In this document: positions 36,303 to 45,825 of the stretch, in pieces | Layout of the letters: every line of letters starts with the position of its first letter | Numbering within the stretch: the first letter of the stretch is position 1 | Assembly (NCBI RefSeq): GCF_016894345.1 | Contig: NZ_CP069798.1 | Location: forward strand, 1,385,385 to 1,449,384 | Source: Paralysiella testudinis | GTDB lineage: Bacteria > Pseudomonadota > Gammaproteobacteria > Burkholderiales > Neisseriaceae | Direction: 5' to 3' | DNA: 64,000 nt | Notes under the pieces: model-generated | The model's database searches: none | Told to the model about the DNA's origin: nothing | What the model saw: only the letters and a program-made list of their open reading frames with translations | Position numbers and translations under genes: made by a program

Positions 36303-38381
36303 TCAATTCGGAATTTTAAACATAAACCGGGTAAATGCCCCCTTTTCGGACATCAGCTTTAATTTACCGCCCAGTTCCATAATTTTGGTTTTTACTGCAT
36401 CTAAGCCAACACCACGTCCGGCATCATCATTGTGATAATCCAAAGTGGAAAAATTGGGTATAAAGATATAGCGGTTTAGTTGCTCAACCGTTAGCTGGGC
36501 TGCGTCGGACGGGCTCATGCTGGCACCGACTTTGGCTCGAATTTTTTCATAATCAATGCCGGCACCGTCGTCTTCTACGGAGAAATAAAGCTCATTGCCG
36601 GTTTGGTTGAATTGAATATGTACATGACCCACCGCCAATTTACCTTTGGCGGTGCGTTCTTCTGCGCTTTCAATACCATGCGCCACAGAGTTGCGCAACA
36701 GTTGTACCACCATTTCACGTAATAACGATATTTTTTCCGGCTTAAGGCTGTTTAATACGTCTGCATTGCCAAAAGAAACCCCCACCTGTTTGCGGTTGCG
36801 CATACCCAAATCAGCAATGAATTTTTCGATATGGGTTTTAAATACTATTGCCGGTAAGCCGTGTGCAGAGGCATTGTTGAGGTCGTGGCCCACTTTGCTG
36901 TTCAAGTCATTGATGGTTGAGGTGAGGGTGAGCAATTCTTCCAGAGAAACCGTTAAAGGCAAGAAGTCTTCACCTACCAGTTTGTTTTTCTCTTTCAGGT
37001 TTTTAAGGTGGTTTTCAAATTCGTTGGCCAAATCCACAAAGCTGCCTAAGTTCAGCGCACTGGCCTCGCCTTTAATGGTGTGGATTTCACGGGCGATGGA
37101 GTCTACTTTATAGCGCAGGGCAGAAGGTGTATTGCTGGGGTCTTTCAGGGTTTGGTTGATCTGGTTGCTGTAGCGGTTTACTTTTTCGATAAAGTCGTTC
37201 ATCACGCTGGGGTCGGCGCTCACCAAGCTGCCCAACATTTGCAATTGGGTATCGCTTTGCTCACGTTCTTGTTGCAGACGTTCTTGCAGACGTACGGCAT
37301 CGGTGGTATCGGCCACGCTGCCCAAAATACGGATGATTTCTTTGCCGTTGTAAACGCGGTTAAAGCGGAAATCAAGATATTTGACCACCGATTCGCCTTG
37401 TGGGCTTTGCATGGTAACCTGAATCCGGCTGAGCGGGTTCAAGTCGGCAATCAGTTTTTCTTTAACGCGGCCGTTATAGAGCTGATTTACAAAGCTGTGC
37501 GTCATTTGCACGTCTTCGCTGTTCACCAAGTCTTTGAGTAAGTCCACCAAGCTTAAGCCTGCAATGTCTTTACGCCCTAGAATTTTAATCAACTCGGTAG
37601 AATATTGACTACCGATTTTTAAGTTGCGATCCAGCAGGAACAAGCCGCTGTTTACCGTGGTCATGATTTCTTTAATTTCTTCATTGGCCTGTGCTGCACT
37701 GCGGTCGGCAGACAGCAGGCGGCTCATAAAGAAGCGGATAAAGAAGATAAAGTAGGCCAATACAACCGCAATGGCAGCTACCTGAATCCAGCGTAACACG
37801 GTGGCTGTGGTTTGGGCTTGTTCTTGAACTGCTTCGGCTACCGCTGATACTTCGCTAAACAAAATACGGTTTTTGTCTTGGGCGCTCAGCACCGCCAAGT
37901 CTAAGGTGGTGCTGTCGTTGCGGATGGAGCCTGCGTCTTTCAAATAGGTACTGAGCACCTCATTCAGGGGCTGCCAGTTTTCTTGCAGTGTGACCAGTGA
38001 TTTTTTAATCTCAGGATCAGTTAGTCCGCTCAGTTGTACTTGGCCATGTTCATCGTTTATCTGCCCACCGGTTGAAAACGCGTGCAAGTGCTCATTAAAC
38101 AATTTTTGGTTGTCGCGCAGGCTTTGCAGCGAAGCTTTTACCACCGGACTGTTCGGGTCTTCGCCATAGTAGAGCTTAAGGTTATAGAGCTCTTTAATGA
38201 TAGACTGAATACTGGTTTGCATATAACCAGCTTCGGTTACGGTTTGGTTGGCGTTTTGGATGCGGTTGGACGAAAAGATGTTTACCAGCAAAATCAAAAC
38301 GAACAGCACCACCAAAACCGCAATGGAGACGATGAGCGAACGATAGCGGGAACCAGACGCCTTGCCTACCTTGTTTTTCAT
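36303..38381 (-). CDS. membrane-bound CheA-like histidine kinase with Hpt domain
   Basis: 692 aa. TM1 about 14-36, a periplasmic helical sensor (about 38-195, like the PilJ/four-helix type), TM2 about 197-218 and a PAS-like domain about 235-365. The Hpt domain has His434 in REIHTIKGEASALNL. The CheA-type ATPase has LLRNSVAHGIE (Asn564), EDDGAGID and GRGVGLDAV. It lacks the P2 docking and C-terminal CheW-like domains of CheA. Receptor and kinase are thus one polypeptide, probably feeding the adjacent CheY-like regulator. Confidence 0.88.
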   Translation of the reverse strand: MKNKVGKASGSRYRSLIVSIAVLVVLFVLILLVNIFSSNRIQNANQTVTEAGYMQTSIQSIIKELYNLKLYYGEDPNSPVVKASLQSLRDNQKLFNEHLHAFSTGGQINDEHGQVQLSGLTDPEIKKSLVTLQENWQPLNEVLSTYLKDAGSIRNDSTTLDLAVLSAQDKNRILFSEVSAVAEAVQEQAQTTATVLRWIQVAAIAVVLAYFIFFIRFFMSRLLSADRSAAQANEEIKEIMTTVNSGLFLLDRNLKIGSQYSTELIKILGRKDIAGLSLVDLLKDLVNSEDVQMTHSFVNQLYNGRVKEKLIADLNPLSRIQVTMQSPQGESVVKYLDFRFNRVYNGKEIIRILGSVADTTDAVRLQERLQQEREQSDTQLQMLGSLVSADPSVMNDFIEKVNRYSNQINQTLKDPSNTPSALRYKVDSIAREIHTIKGEASALNLGSFVDLANEFENHLKNLKEKNKLVGEDFLPLTVSLEELLTLTSTINDLNSKVGHDLNNASAHGLPAIVFKTHIEKFIADLGMRNRKQVGVSFGNADVLNSLKPEKISLLREMVVQLLRNSVAHGIESAEERTAKGKLAVGHVHIQFNQTGNELYFSVEDDGAGIDYEKIRAKVGASMSPSDAAQLTVEQLNRYIFIPNFSTLDYHNDDAGRGVGLDAVKTKIMELGGKLKLMSEKGAFTRFMFKIPN

Positions 38382-38399
38382 AAAGCAGCCCTACCTTAA

Positions 38400-38708
38400 A
38401 ATTAAAGAGTGATTGAGTGTGTTGAGTGCAGATTTGCTCTTAAATCTATTTTAACATCATTAAAACAGTTTAAGATTTGTGGATTGAAATTACATTTTAA
38501 GCCATGCAATCTTATCTCACAAATAATATTTTCAAGTTTTGAGATTTATTCAATAAATACGCAGATAACATATTTTATGCTTGTATTGTACTACAATATT
38601 TTTGTTATCAATAATTTATATGCATTTTGGATTTCAAAATTATGCTCACATGCCGGATAATTATAAGATAATTAAAATATTTAAAATTAAATAATTGGAA
38701 TCAATGCC
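38400..38708. other. AT-rich gap between the kinase and selO
   Basis: About 310 bases, strikingly AT-rich compared with neighbouring genes, with no uptake sequence and no plausible ORF. It should hold divergent promoters for the kinase operon and selO, but no hexamer pair is clear enough to call. Confidence 0.5.
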
Positions 38709-40178
38709 ATGACACATACCTTGCCATTACAAGCCCCTTTATTGGGCACCTTGCCGCCGGTTTTTTATGAGGCCGTTCGCCCCACGGCTTTACAGCAGCC
38801 GGTGGCGATGGCGTTTAATACCAGCTTGGCCAAGGTCTTGGGCGTGGCTGTCGATGCACTGGATTGTCCGCCTAATCTGTTGGCGCTTTCAGGCAGCCTG
38901 AAACAGTATCCGCAAGCACCGTTGGCCACAGTGTATAGCGGCCATCAGTTTGGTGTGTATGTGCCGCAATTGGGCGATGGCCGTGCCATATTGTTGGGCG
39001 ATTCGATTGATGCTGTAGGCCGACGTTGGGAATGGCAGCTTAAAGGGGCGGGCAAAACACCGTATTCGCGTTTTGCCGATGGCCGTGCGGTGTTGCGCTC
39101 CAGCATTCGCGAATATTTGTGCTCCGAAGCCATGCACGGGCTGGGTATTGCCACCACGCGCGCGCTGGCGTTAACGGGCAGCAACGATGCGGTTTATCGC
39201 GAAACCGCCGAAACTGCAGCGGTGGTAACCCGCATTGCGCCCAGTTTTTTGCGCTTCGGCCATTTTGAGTATTTTTATCACCGCAGTCGCCACGAATACA
39301 TCCAACCCTTGGCAGACTTTTTGCTCCGCCATCATTATCCTGAATGCGCCACTGCCGAAGCGCCGTATTTGGCGCTGTTTAACGCCATTGTGAGCCGCAG
39401 TGCTGAGCTGGTGGCGGGCTGGCAAAGCGTGGGCTTTACCCACGGTGTGCTCAATACCGACAATATGTCTTTGCTGGGGCTGAGCATCGATTACGGCCCG
39501 TTTGGTTTTATGGACGGCTTTTCCCAGCATTATGTGCCCAATCATTCCGATGACGGCGGACGCTATGCCTATAAAGAGCAGCCGTATATCTTCCAGTGGA
39601 ATTTGTCGTGCTTGGCGTCGGCGTTTTTGCCGCTGGTGGCCGAAGCGGATTTGGTGCGTGCGCTGGATGATTTTGTGCCGTTGTATTGGCACAGCTATTG
39701 GCGGCGGATGCGAGCCAAATTGGGATTGAATACCGAAGTGCGTGACGATGAAATGCTGATTAGCGGCTTGCTTGCCGCCATGCATGCCGACCGGGTGGAT
39801 TTCACTTTGATGTTCCGCTATTTAAGCGAGATTGATGCCGACGACACCGCTGCGCTGCCGGAAAAACTCATTGCTTTATGGGAGAACCGCCATGCGTTGG
39901 CGAGCTGGGTGGCGCGTTATCGCCAGCGTTTGCGCACCGAAAACCGCGATGCAGTCGAACGCAAGGCGGCGATGGATGCGGTAAATCCGCTGTATGTGTT
40001 GCGTAATTATTTGTTGGAACAAGCGATTGTGCAGGCGCGCGACTTGGCCGACTACCGTGAAATTGACCGTTTGCAACGCTGTATGGCCGATCCTTTCACC
40101 GAGCGGGCGGAATTTGCCGATTTTGCTGTGCTGCCACCGGCTTGGGCGAGTGAAATTTGTTTGAGCTGTTCTAGCTAA
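38709..40178 (+). CDS. selO: protein adenylyltransferase SelO (YdiU)
   Basis: 489 aa. A pseudokinase-fold enzyme that transfers AMP to Ser/Thr/Tyr of target proteins in redox stress. Motifs: YSGHQFGVYVPQLGDGRA, LKGAGKTPYSRFADGRAVL, REYLCSEAMHGLGI, THGVLNTDNMSLLGLSIDYG and GFMDGF. The C-terminal CLSCSS resembles the Cys (Sec in eukaryotes) tail that forms the regulatory disulfide. It reads as a single gene closed by a DUS-pair hairpin. Confidence 0.93.
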   Translation: MTHTLPLQAPLLGTLPPVFYEAVRPTALQQPVAMAFNTSLAKVLGVAVDALDCPPNLLALSGSLKQYPQAPLATVYSGHQFGVYVPQLGDGRAILLGDSIDAVGRRWEWQLKGAGKTPYSRFADGRAVLRSSIREYLCSEAMHGLGIATTRALALTGSNDAVYRETAETAAVVTRIAPSFLRFGHFEYFYHRSRHEYIQPLADFLLRHHYPECATAEAPYLALFNAIVSRSAELVAGWQSVGFTHGVLNTDNMSLLGLSIDYGPFGFMDGFSQHYVPNHSDDGGRYAYKEQPYIFQWNLSCLASAFLPLVAEADLVRALDDFVPLYWHSYWRRMRAKLGLNTEVRDDEMLISGLLAAMHADRVDFTLMFRYLSEIDADDTAALPEKLIALWENRHALASWVARYRQRLRTENRDAVERKAAMDAVNPLYVLRNYLLEQAIVQARDLADYREIDRLQRCMADPFTERAEFADFAVLPPAWASEICLSCSS

Positions 40179-40199
40179 TATAAAGGGTAATGAATCAAT

Positions 40200-40234
40200 A
40201 AGGCTGCCTGAAAACTTTGTTTTCAGGCAGCCTT
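40200..40234. terminator. DUS-pair terminator after selO
   Basis: AAGGCTGCCTGAAAAC and inverted TTTTCAGGCAGCCTT form a 14-bp stem followed by T-rich DNA, 20 bases after selO. Confidence 0.75.
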
Positions 40235-40272
40235 TTCATTGCAAACGGTTTTATACCAATTCTATAACACAG

Positions 40273-41017
40273 GGGGCTTAGGAAGCAAAATCACGCTAGA
40301 GGTTTTTCTCTAAGCATTTTTAATAAAGTCTTATACACGTTTTGATGGCGGTGATTGAAACGGAACTCTGTTTCTTTCAAGTGTAAGTAAAAAGTGTGTT
40401 TGGCAACACCTTTAAACTTTGCCAAACGCCCTTTGGCATAGCTCCAAAAGGATTCTATCCCATTGATATGCTGATTGCCACGGGCAAACTCGTTGTTGCC
40501 ATGGTGCACCCGAAAGTGTTTTTCGTAGCCGACATCAACCAAGCCATCATAGGCACGCCAACCATCGGTATTGATGATGCTTTGCACATCAAGATGTCCG
40601 CGAATGACCTTTAACAGCGTAGCTTTGGCGGCATTGGGTACAATTTCGGTATAAACAGTCTCACCTCGTTTGAGAATACCGAACACAATGGTTTTACCAC
40701 CTGCGCCACGCCCACGTTTACCGCGTATGCGTTTGGCACCGAAATAAGACTCATCCATTTCGACGATGCCGGATAAAGGCGCATTATGCTCAGCCAACTG
40801 CGCTAAACGAACACGCAGTTTAAGATATAGGTTGTTGATGCTGCGCACACTAATACCGGTCAAACGGGCAGTATCAGAAGCGGTCAAATCAAGTGCGAAG
40901 TAGCGGATGATTTGACGGAATTTCGGTTCAGAGATTTTGCTGAACTTTTGGTATCTATTTTTTATAGGCATATCTGAAGCTTATCACTAAATATCGTGAT
41001 TTTGCTTCCTAAGCCCC
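40273..41017 (-). mobile_element. IS1595-family (IS1016-type) insertion sequence
   Basis: 745 bp with perfect 23-bp inverted ends beginning GGGGCTTAGGAAGCAAAATC and a 7-bp direct repeat AACACAG on each side (40266-40272 and 41018-41024). It contains one intact transposase gene. It is inserted in a Correia-like MITE. Confidence 0.92.
40291..40971 (-). CDS. IS1595-family transposase (ISXO2-like)
   Basis: 226 aa, apparently intact. It has an N-terminal helix-turn-helix (LTGISVRSINNLYLKLR) and the ISXO2-like DDE domain: IVEMDESYFGAKRI, IINTDGWRAYDGL, HHGNNEFARG and HINGIESFWSYAKGRL. The length fits the IS1016 group. The single ORF fills most of the element. Confidence 0.92.
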   Translation of the reverse strand: MPIKNRYQKFSKISEPKFRQIIRYFALDLTASDTARLTGISVRSINNLYLKLRVRLAQLAEHNAPLSGIVEMDESYFGAKRIRGKRGRGAGGKTIVFGILKRGETVYTEIVPNAAKATLLKVIRGHLDVQSIINTDGWRAYDGLVDVGYEKHFRVHHGNNEFARGNQHINGIESFWSYAKGRLAKFKGVAKHTFYLHLKETEFRFNHRHQNVYKTLLKMLREKPLA

Positions 41018-41127
41018 AACACAGATAACAAGGCGGAACAGATTTATTTGGTGCTTTAGTGCCCTAGTAAATCGTTCGCTTTGCGCTAAGGGGAGCCAAC
41101 GCAGTTAGGTTTTTTATAGAATTGGTA

Positions 41128-43188
41128 TTAATGCTGCTCGTATTCATGCAGCAAAGTATCTTGCAGATTGATTTTGGCGGTGTTGTCTTGCGCTTCGGCA
41201 CGCACATAGCTGCCATCGGGCTGCATCAGCCAGGCGCGTTGGTTGTCGGCCAGCGCCAAGGTAAAGGCTTCGCGGATGATGCGGGCTTTGAGTGGCGGAT
41301 TTTCAACCGGCACGCAGGTTTCTACGCGGCGGAACAGGTTGCGCCCCATCCAGTCGGCGCTGGAAATCCATACTTTGCTGTGGCCGTGGTTTTCAAAATA
41401 AAACACGCGCGCGTGCTCCAGCAGACGGCCGATAATCGAGCGCACGCGGATGTTGTCAGACAAGCCCGGCACGCCGGGGCGTAGCACGCAAATGCCGCGC
41501 ACCACCAAGTCGATTTGCACACCGGCGGCGCTGGCTTCATACAGGGCAGCCACGATGCTCGGCTCCACCAGTGAGTTCATTTTGGCCATGATGCGTGCCG
41601 GTTTGCCCGCTTTGGCGGCGGCAGTTTCGTGCTCGATGCTGGCCAGCAGCATTTTGTGCAGGGTAAACGGGCTTTGGGCGATTTTGTGTAGGCGGTTGGG
41701 CTGGCCTAAGCCGGTGATTTCCATAAACACGGTGTTGACATCGGCGGTGATGGCTTCATCAGCGGTCATCAGGCCGAAGTCGGTATAAAGGCGCGAAGTG
41801 CCTTGATGGTAGTTGCCGGTGCCCAGATGGGCGTAGCGTTTGAGCTGGCCTTCTTCGCGGCGCACAATCAACACCATTTTGGCGTGGATTTTGTAGCCGA
41901 ATACGCCATACACCACGTGCGCGCCCACGGCTTCGAGCTTGCTGGCCCAGTTGACGTTGTTTTCTTCGTCAAAGCGCGCCATCAATTCCACCACCACGGT
42001 TACCTGTTTACCGGCCGAGGCAGCGGCCATCAGCGCGGCCACCAGATCGGAATTGCTGCCGGTGCGGTAGATGGTCATTTTAATCGCCACCACGTCCGGA
42101 TCGCGGGCGGCTTGCTGAATCAGGCGCACGGTGGGCTCAAACGATTGATAAGGGTGGTGCAGCAGCACGTCTTGCTGGCGTACCACGTCCAGCAGCGGGC
42201 GGTTTTTGCGCAGCAGCTGCGGGGTGCTGGGGCTGTGCGGGGTGAATTTAAGATCGGGACGATCCACCATATCGGGCACGGCCATCAGCCGCACCAAGTT
42301 AACCGGGCCTTGTACGCGGTAAAGTTCGGCGCGGCTGAGCTGGAATTGGCCAAGCAAGAAGTCATACACATGCTCTGGGCAGTTGTCGGCCACTTCCAGG
42401 CGCACGGCGCTGCCGTATTGGCGGTCGCGCAGCTCGCCCACAATGGCGGTGCGCAGGTTTTTAACGTCTTCTTCGTCTACGCTCAAATCGCTGTCGCGGG
42501 TGAGGCGGAATTGGTAGCAGCCTTTGATGGTCATGCCGGTGAACAGGGTATGCACATGGGCATGCAGAATGGACGACAAAAACACAAAGCCGTCGTGGCC
42601 GTCGCACAACGCCGCCGGCAGTTTGAGTACGCGCGGCAAAATGCGCGGTGCTTGCACAATCGCCATGCCGCCGGTGCGGCCAAAGGCGTCTTTGCCTTCC
42701 AGCTCTACTACGAAATTGAGCGATTTATTCAACAGCCGCGGGAAAGGATGCGAAGGATCCAAGCCGATGGGGGTGAGAATGGGCAGCAGCTCGCGGCTGA
42801 AATAATCGGCCACCCATTGTTGCTGCGCTTCGCTCCAGGTGCGGCGCGGATAAAAATAAATCCCTTCTTCACGCAGCGCCGGAATCAGCTCTTGATTAAA
42901 CAGGCGGTATTGCTCGCTGATGATGTGGTGCGCCTCGGCGGCTACATGGTGGATAACGGCGGCGGGCAGCTCGCCATTGGCCAAGGCGGTATGCGGCTGC
43001 AACACGCACGTGCGCCGCAGCCAGGCCATGCGCACTTCAAAAAACTCATCCAAATTAGACGACACAATGCACAAAAAACGCAGGCGCTCTAATAAGGGCA
43101 CACGCACATCTTGTGCTTGCGCCAGCACGCGGCGGTTAAATTGCAACAGGCTCAGTTCGCGGCACAACAGTGTGGTGGATTCAGACAT
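41128..43188 (-). CDS. ppk: polyphosphate kinase 1
   Basis: 686 aa, full length. It polymerises phosphate from ATP into polyphosphate. The N domain starts LCRELSLLQFNRRVLAQA. The autophosphorylated histidine lies in GYKIHAKMVLIVRREE and the second conserved region in YAHLGTGNYHQGTSRLYTD. The stop codon abuts the end of the Correia-like MITE, so the last residues or the terminator may have been touched by its insertion; the tail LQDTLLHEYEQH looks complete. Confidence 0.95.
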   Translation of the reverse strand: MSESTTLLCRELSLLQFNRRVLAQAQDVRVPLLERLRFLCIVSSNLDEFFEVRMAWLRRTCVLQPHTALANGELPAAVIHHVAAEAHHIISEQYRLFNQELIPALREEGIYFYPRRTWSEAQQQWVADYFSRELLPILTPIGLDPSHPFPRLLNKSLNFVVELEGKDAFGRTGGMAIVQAPRILPRVLKLPAALCDGHDGFVFLSSILHAHVHTLFTGMTIKGCYQFRLTRDSDLSVDEEDVKNLRTAIVGELRDRQYGSAVRLEVADNCPEHVYDFLLGQFQLSRAELYRVQGPVNLVRLMAVPDMVDRPDLKFTPHSPSTPQLLRKNRPLLDVVRQQDVLLHHPYQSFEPTVRLIQQAARDPDVVAIKMTIYRTGSNSDLVAALMAAASAGKQVTVVVELMARFDEENNVNWASKLEAVGAHVVYGVFGYKIHAKMVLIVRREEGQLKRYAHLGTGNYHQGTSRLYTDFGLMTADEAITADVNTVFMEITGLGQPNRLHKIAQSPFTLHKMLLASIEHETAAAKAGKPARIMAKMNSLVEPSIVAALYEASAAGVQIDLVVRGICVLRPGVPGLSDNIRVRSIIGRLLEHARVFYFENHGHSKVWISSADWMGRNLFRRVETCVPVENPPLKARIIREAFTLALADNQRAWLMQPDGSYVRAEAQDNTAKINLQDTLLHEYEQH

Positions 43189-43297
43189 AAAACGCTCTCA
43201 TGCAAACAATATTTGGATGGCTGCCCATACGGTGGGCATGGTTTTGACAGCAAGGCAAACAAAATAGATAGCAGACAAACATGACAAAATCATGAAT

Positions 43298-43340
43298 AAA
43301 AGGCTGCCTGAAAACGATTTGCGGCTTTCAGGCAGCCTTT
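43298..43340. terminator. DUS-pair hairpin between ppk and yggX
   Basis: AAAGGCTGCCTGAAA / TTTCAGGCAGCCTTT with a 13-nt loop, followed by T-rich sequence on both strands. It lies downstream of yggX. Confidence 0.65.
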
Positions 43341-43378
43341 TATATATGGCCGGATTATCTTAGGGCTGAAAACCAAAC

Positions 43379-43651
43379 TCAGCTTTGCGGCGGGGTATAG
43401 CCGCTGACATGGTCGGCACCGTCGCCGAAGAAATAGTTTTCCATTTGCTGGCCGATGTATTGGCGTGCGCGTGCGTCGGCCAAGCTTAAGCGGTTTTCGT
43501 TAATCAGCATGGTTTGGTGGCGCAGCCAGCCTTCCCAGGCTTCTTGTGATACTTGTTCGAAAATGCGTTGCCCCAGTGCGTTGGGCAGCGGGGCGAATTT
43601 CATGCCGGGGGCTTCTTTGCCCAGTTTGATGCAGTGAACCATGCGCGTCAT
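43379..43651 (-). CDS. yggX: Fe(2+)-trafficking/oxidative damage protein YggX
   Basis: 90 aa from the ATG at 43651 ([17 protein letters not shown]); the frame is open 81 bases upstream into the argA intergenic space. Cys7 and the run [22 protein letters not shown] are family hallmarks. It protects iron-sulfur clusters and aids iron traffic. It lies downstream of argA with an uptake sequence between. Confidence 0.93.
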   Translation of the reverse strand: MTRMVHCIKLGKEAPGMKFAPLPNALGQRIFEQVSQEAWEGWLRHQTMLINENRLSLADARARQYIGQQMENYFFGDGADHVSGYTPPQS

Positions 43652-43735
43652 GATGTGTTCCTTTTTTAGATGATGTGGTAACAGGGTTTCAGGCAGCCTT
43701 AAGGTATCTGGCACTTGTAAACTTGTAAACAAGCC

Positions 43736-45061
43736 TTAAACCAGGCTGCGCCGGTAGATTTTGGAGCGGCGTTTGTTTTGCAAATACTGCTCTTGCCGTT
43801 CTGGAGGCAGTTCGCTCAGTTCGGCTGTTTCAAAGCCGCGTTCGTCAAACCAGTCGCCGGTATTGGTGCTGAGCGCAAATAAAGTGCTCACGCCACGGGC
43901 TTTGGCCTGTTTGAGCACATAATCGAGCAGTAATTCACCGTAGCCGCCGTCTTGGGCGTCGGGCGACACCACCAAGCAGGCCAGCTCGCCGATGTGCTGC
44001 TGCTCAAACACTTTCAGCGCCACGCAGCCGTAAACATGGCAATCGTGTTCCAACACCGAAAATTCGTGGATGTGGTTTTCGAGGTATTCGCGATTGCGCG
44101 GCAGCAGAATACCTGCGCTTTCCAGTGGTGCAATCAGGTCGATGATGTCGCCGATATCGTGGTTGTCGGCCGCGCGGATGCGCATAAATGACGATTGTGC
44201 CAGCGCAGTGCCGCTGCCTTGGCGGGTAAACAGCTCGGCAATCAGGCTGCCATCATTAAGGCCGCAGAGGATATGGGCGCGGCGAACGCCGTTTTCCAGC
44301 ACATAAATGGCGGCCTTGAGCATGCGGCTCATATCGGCGCTATGGGCGTTGTTATCCAGCAAGGCTTGGGCTTCGGCGGCAGTGAGTTGGCTCAGTAGGG
44401 CGCCATCGGTGCTGCGCACGCCGTCTTCGCTGGCCAGAAACACCAGTTTTTCTGCTTTTAAGGTCACGGCCAGCGCTTGCGCGGCATCGTCCAGCCCCAA
44501 ATTAAACGATTTGCCGCTTAAGGACTGCCCCAAAGGGCTCACCAGCACCAAACAGCCTTCGTTCAGCCGTTGTTGGATGGCTTCGGCGTCCACTTTGCGG
44601 ATGCGGCCGGTATAGCCCATGTCGATGCCGTCCATCACTCCCAGCGGCTTGGCCAGCAGGAAGTTGCCGCTGGCCACACGCAGGCGGCGTTGGTTGCGGT
44701 CGGGCATTTGCGCCGGGCTGGACGACAAGGCCGCTTCGATGTCGAAACGCACCATGCCGCAAGCTTGCTTGACTTGTTGCAAAGTGGCTTCATCGGTGAT
44801 GCGCCAGCCGCGATGATAAGACAAGGTTTCACCGGCGGCGCGCATCATTTGGTTCAGGTATTGACGGGTGCCGTGCACCAGCACCAGCCGCACGCCCAAG
44901 CTGGCTAGGAGCTGGATGTCTTTGGCCAGCGAAGCCAATTTGTCCGCCAGCAGCACATGGCTACTTACGGCCAGCACAATGGTTTTGCCGCTTAAGTAAT
45001 GGATATAGGGTGCGGCTTGGCGGAAGTCGGCCACAAATGCAGCGGAAGACTGAGGACTCAT
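43736..45061 (-). CDS. argA: amino-acid N-acetyltransferase (ArgA)
   Basis: 441 aa: an N-terminal amino-acid-kinase-like domain (about 1-280, with LVLVHGTRQYLNQ, SPLGQSLSGKSFNLG) and a C-terminal GNAT domain (about 290-430, with LACLVVSPDAQDGGYGELLL). It acetylates glutamate, the first arginine step. It overlaps the upstream zinc-ribbon gene by 4 bases (ATGA-type), so translation is coupled. Confidence 0.94.
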   Translation of the reverse strand: MSPQSSAAFVADFRQAAPYIHYLSGKTIVLAVSSHVLLADKLASLAKDIQLLASLGVRLVLVHGTRQYLNQMMRAAGETLSYHRGWRITDEATLQQVKQACGMVRFDIEAALSSSPAQMPDRNQRRLRVASGNFLLAKPLGVMDGIDMGYTGRIRKVDAEAIQQRLNEGCLVLVSPLGQSLSGKSFNLGLDDAAQALAVTLKAEKLVFLASEDGVRSTDGALLSQLTAAEAQALLDNNAHSADMSRMLKAAIYVLENGVRRAHILCGLNDGSLIAELFTRQGSGTALAQSSFMRIRAADNHDIGDIIDLIAPLESAGILLPRNREYLENHIHEFSVLEHDCHVYGCVALKVFEQQHIGELACLVVSPDAQDGGYGELLLDYVLKQAKARGVSTLFALSTNTGDWFDERGFETAELSELPPERQEQYLQNKRRSKIYRRSLV

Positions 45062-45795
45062 TGCATCGACAATAAATAAAACAGTTGGATAATCAGCACG
45101 GTGAGCGCCACCAGCGAAGCCAGTGTCCAGTTAAACTGGCGGTGCAGGTTTTCTTGCTGTGCGGCCAATGCGAGCTGCTGCTGGGTGATTTCGCTGCTGT
45201 GGGTGGCGGCATCGTTTATCACAATCGGCGGCGCGGCGGCTTCGATATTGCTGCTGGGCAGTAAGGTAAACACCAAATTGCCGGTTTGGATTTGCACTTG
45301 GCCATTGTGGTGACCGGGGGCAGGCGGCGGCGTTGGTTCCAGCAAGTCAAACGGCAACGTTTGATTGTAGGTGTTGGCGGTTGCCACCGAAGCTGGGGTT
45401 TGTTTGAGCAAGATGCTGATGCTGGGTGCGCTGGTGTTGGTGCGCGGTGCCGCTGATTCTTGGGCAGCAGGCGCTTCGACGGTATCTGCTGTCGGCACGG
45501 GGCTGTTTACCGGTAAAAAAATAGGCTCGGCACTGCTGTTGCTGTGTTTGGCTTTGGTGGCAGCGCTGATGGCTTGAATGGCGTCGGCCAGTTTTTGGGT
45601 ATGCGGTTTGGGCGGCGGCGTGGGCTCGGATGTGGGCGCTGGCACGTTCCCATCAGCCGATTTGCGCTTGGGCACCACTTTGAAAATAAAGCTGCAGGAG
45701 TCGCACAGCACATGACCGCCGTTGCTTTTTAAAGTGGCAAGGCTGGTGGTGTTGTCGCTGTGACAGCGCGGGCAGGCGATGCAAACTTCTTTCAT
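45058..45795 (-). CDS. zinc-ribbon membrane protein (MJ0042/DUF3426-like)
   Basis: 245 aa. An N-terminal zinc ribbon (CPRCHSDNTTSL...VLCDSCSFIFKV, two CxxC pairs) is followed by about 170 residues of Pro/Ala/Thr-rich low complexity and one C-terminal membrane helix (WTLASLVALTVLIIQLFYLL). That places the zinc finger in the cytoplasm. Genes of this type commonly sit next to prmA, as here. Function unknown. It lies between prmA and argA in one apparent operon. Confidence 0.75.
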   Translation of the reverse strand: MKEVCIACPRCHSDNTTSLATLKSNGGHVLCDSCSFIFKVVPKRKSADGNVPAPTSEPTPPPKPHTQKLADAIQAISAATKAKHSNSSAEPIFLPVNSPVPTADTVEAPAAQESAAPRTNTSAPSISILLKQTPASVATANTYNQTLPFDLLEPTPPPAPGHHNGQVQIQTGNLVFTLLPSSNIEAAAPPIVINDAATHSSEITQQQLALAAQQENLHRQFNWTLASLVALTVLIIQLFYLLSMQ

Positions 45796-45825
45796 GCGGG
45801 TTTAATCCATTGGAGCAGGTCGGGT

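Larger units (their letters stand above)
40253..41129. repeat. Correia-like MITE interrupted by an IS1016-type element
   Basis: The left end ATACCAATTCTATA (40253-40266) and the right part from GATAACAAGGCGGAAC to ATAGAATTGGTAT (about 41025-41129) join into one roughly 125-bp element if the IS and one copy of its duplicated AACACAG are removed. The core GGTGCTTTAGTGCCCTAG and TCGTTCGCTTTGCGCTAAGG matches the central part of full-length Correia elements. Confidence 0.78.

Noticed and set aside
41803..43092. 429-codon plus-strand ORF opposite ppk
   Set aside because: Antisense shadow of a full-length polyphosphate kinase; His/Gly/Gln-rich composition typical of reverse reading.
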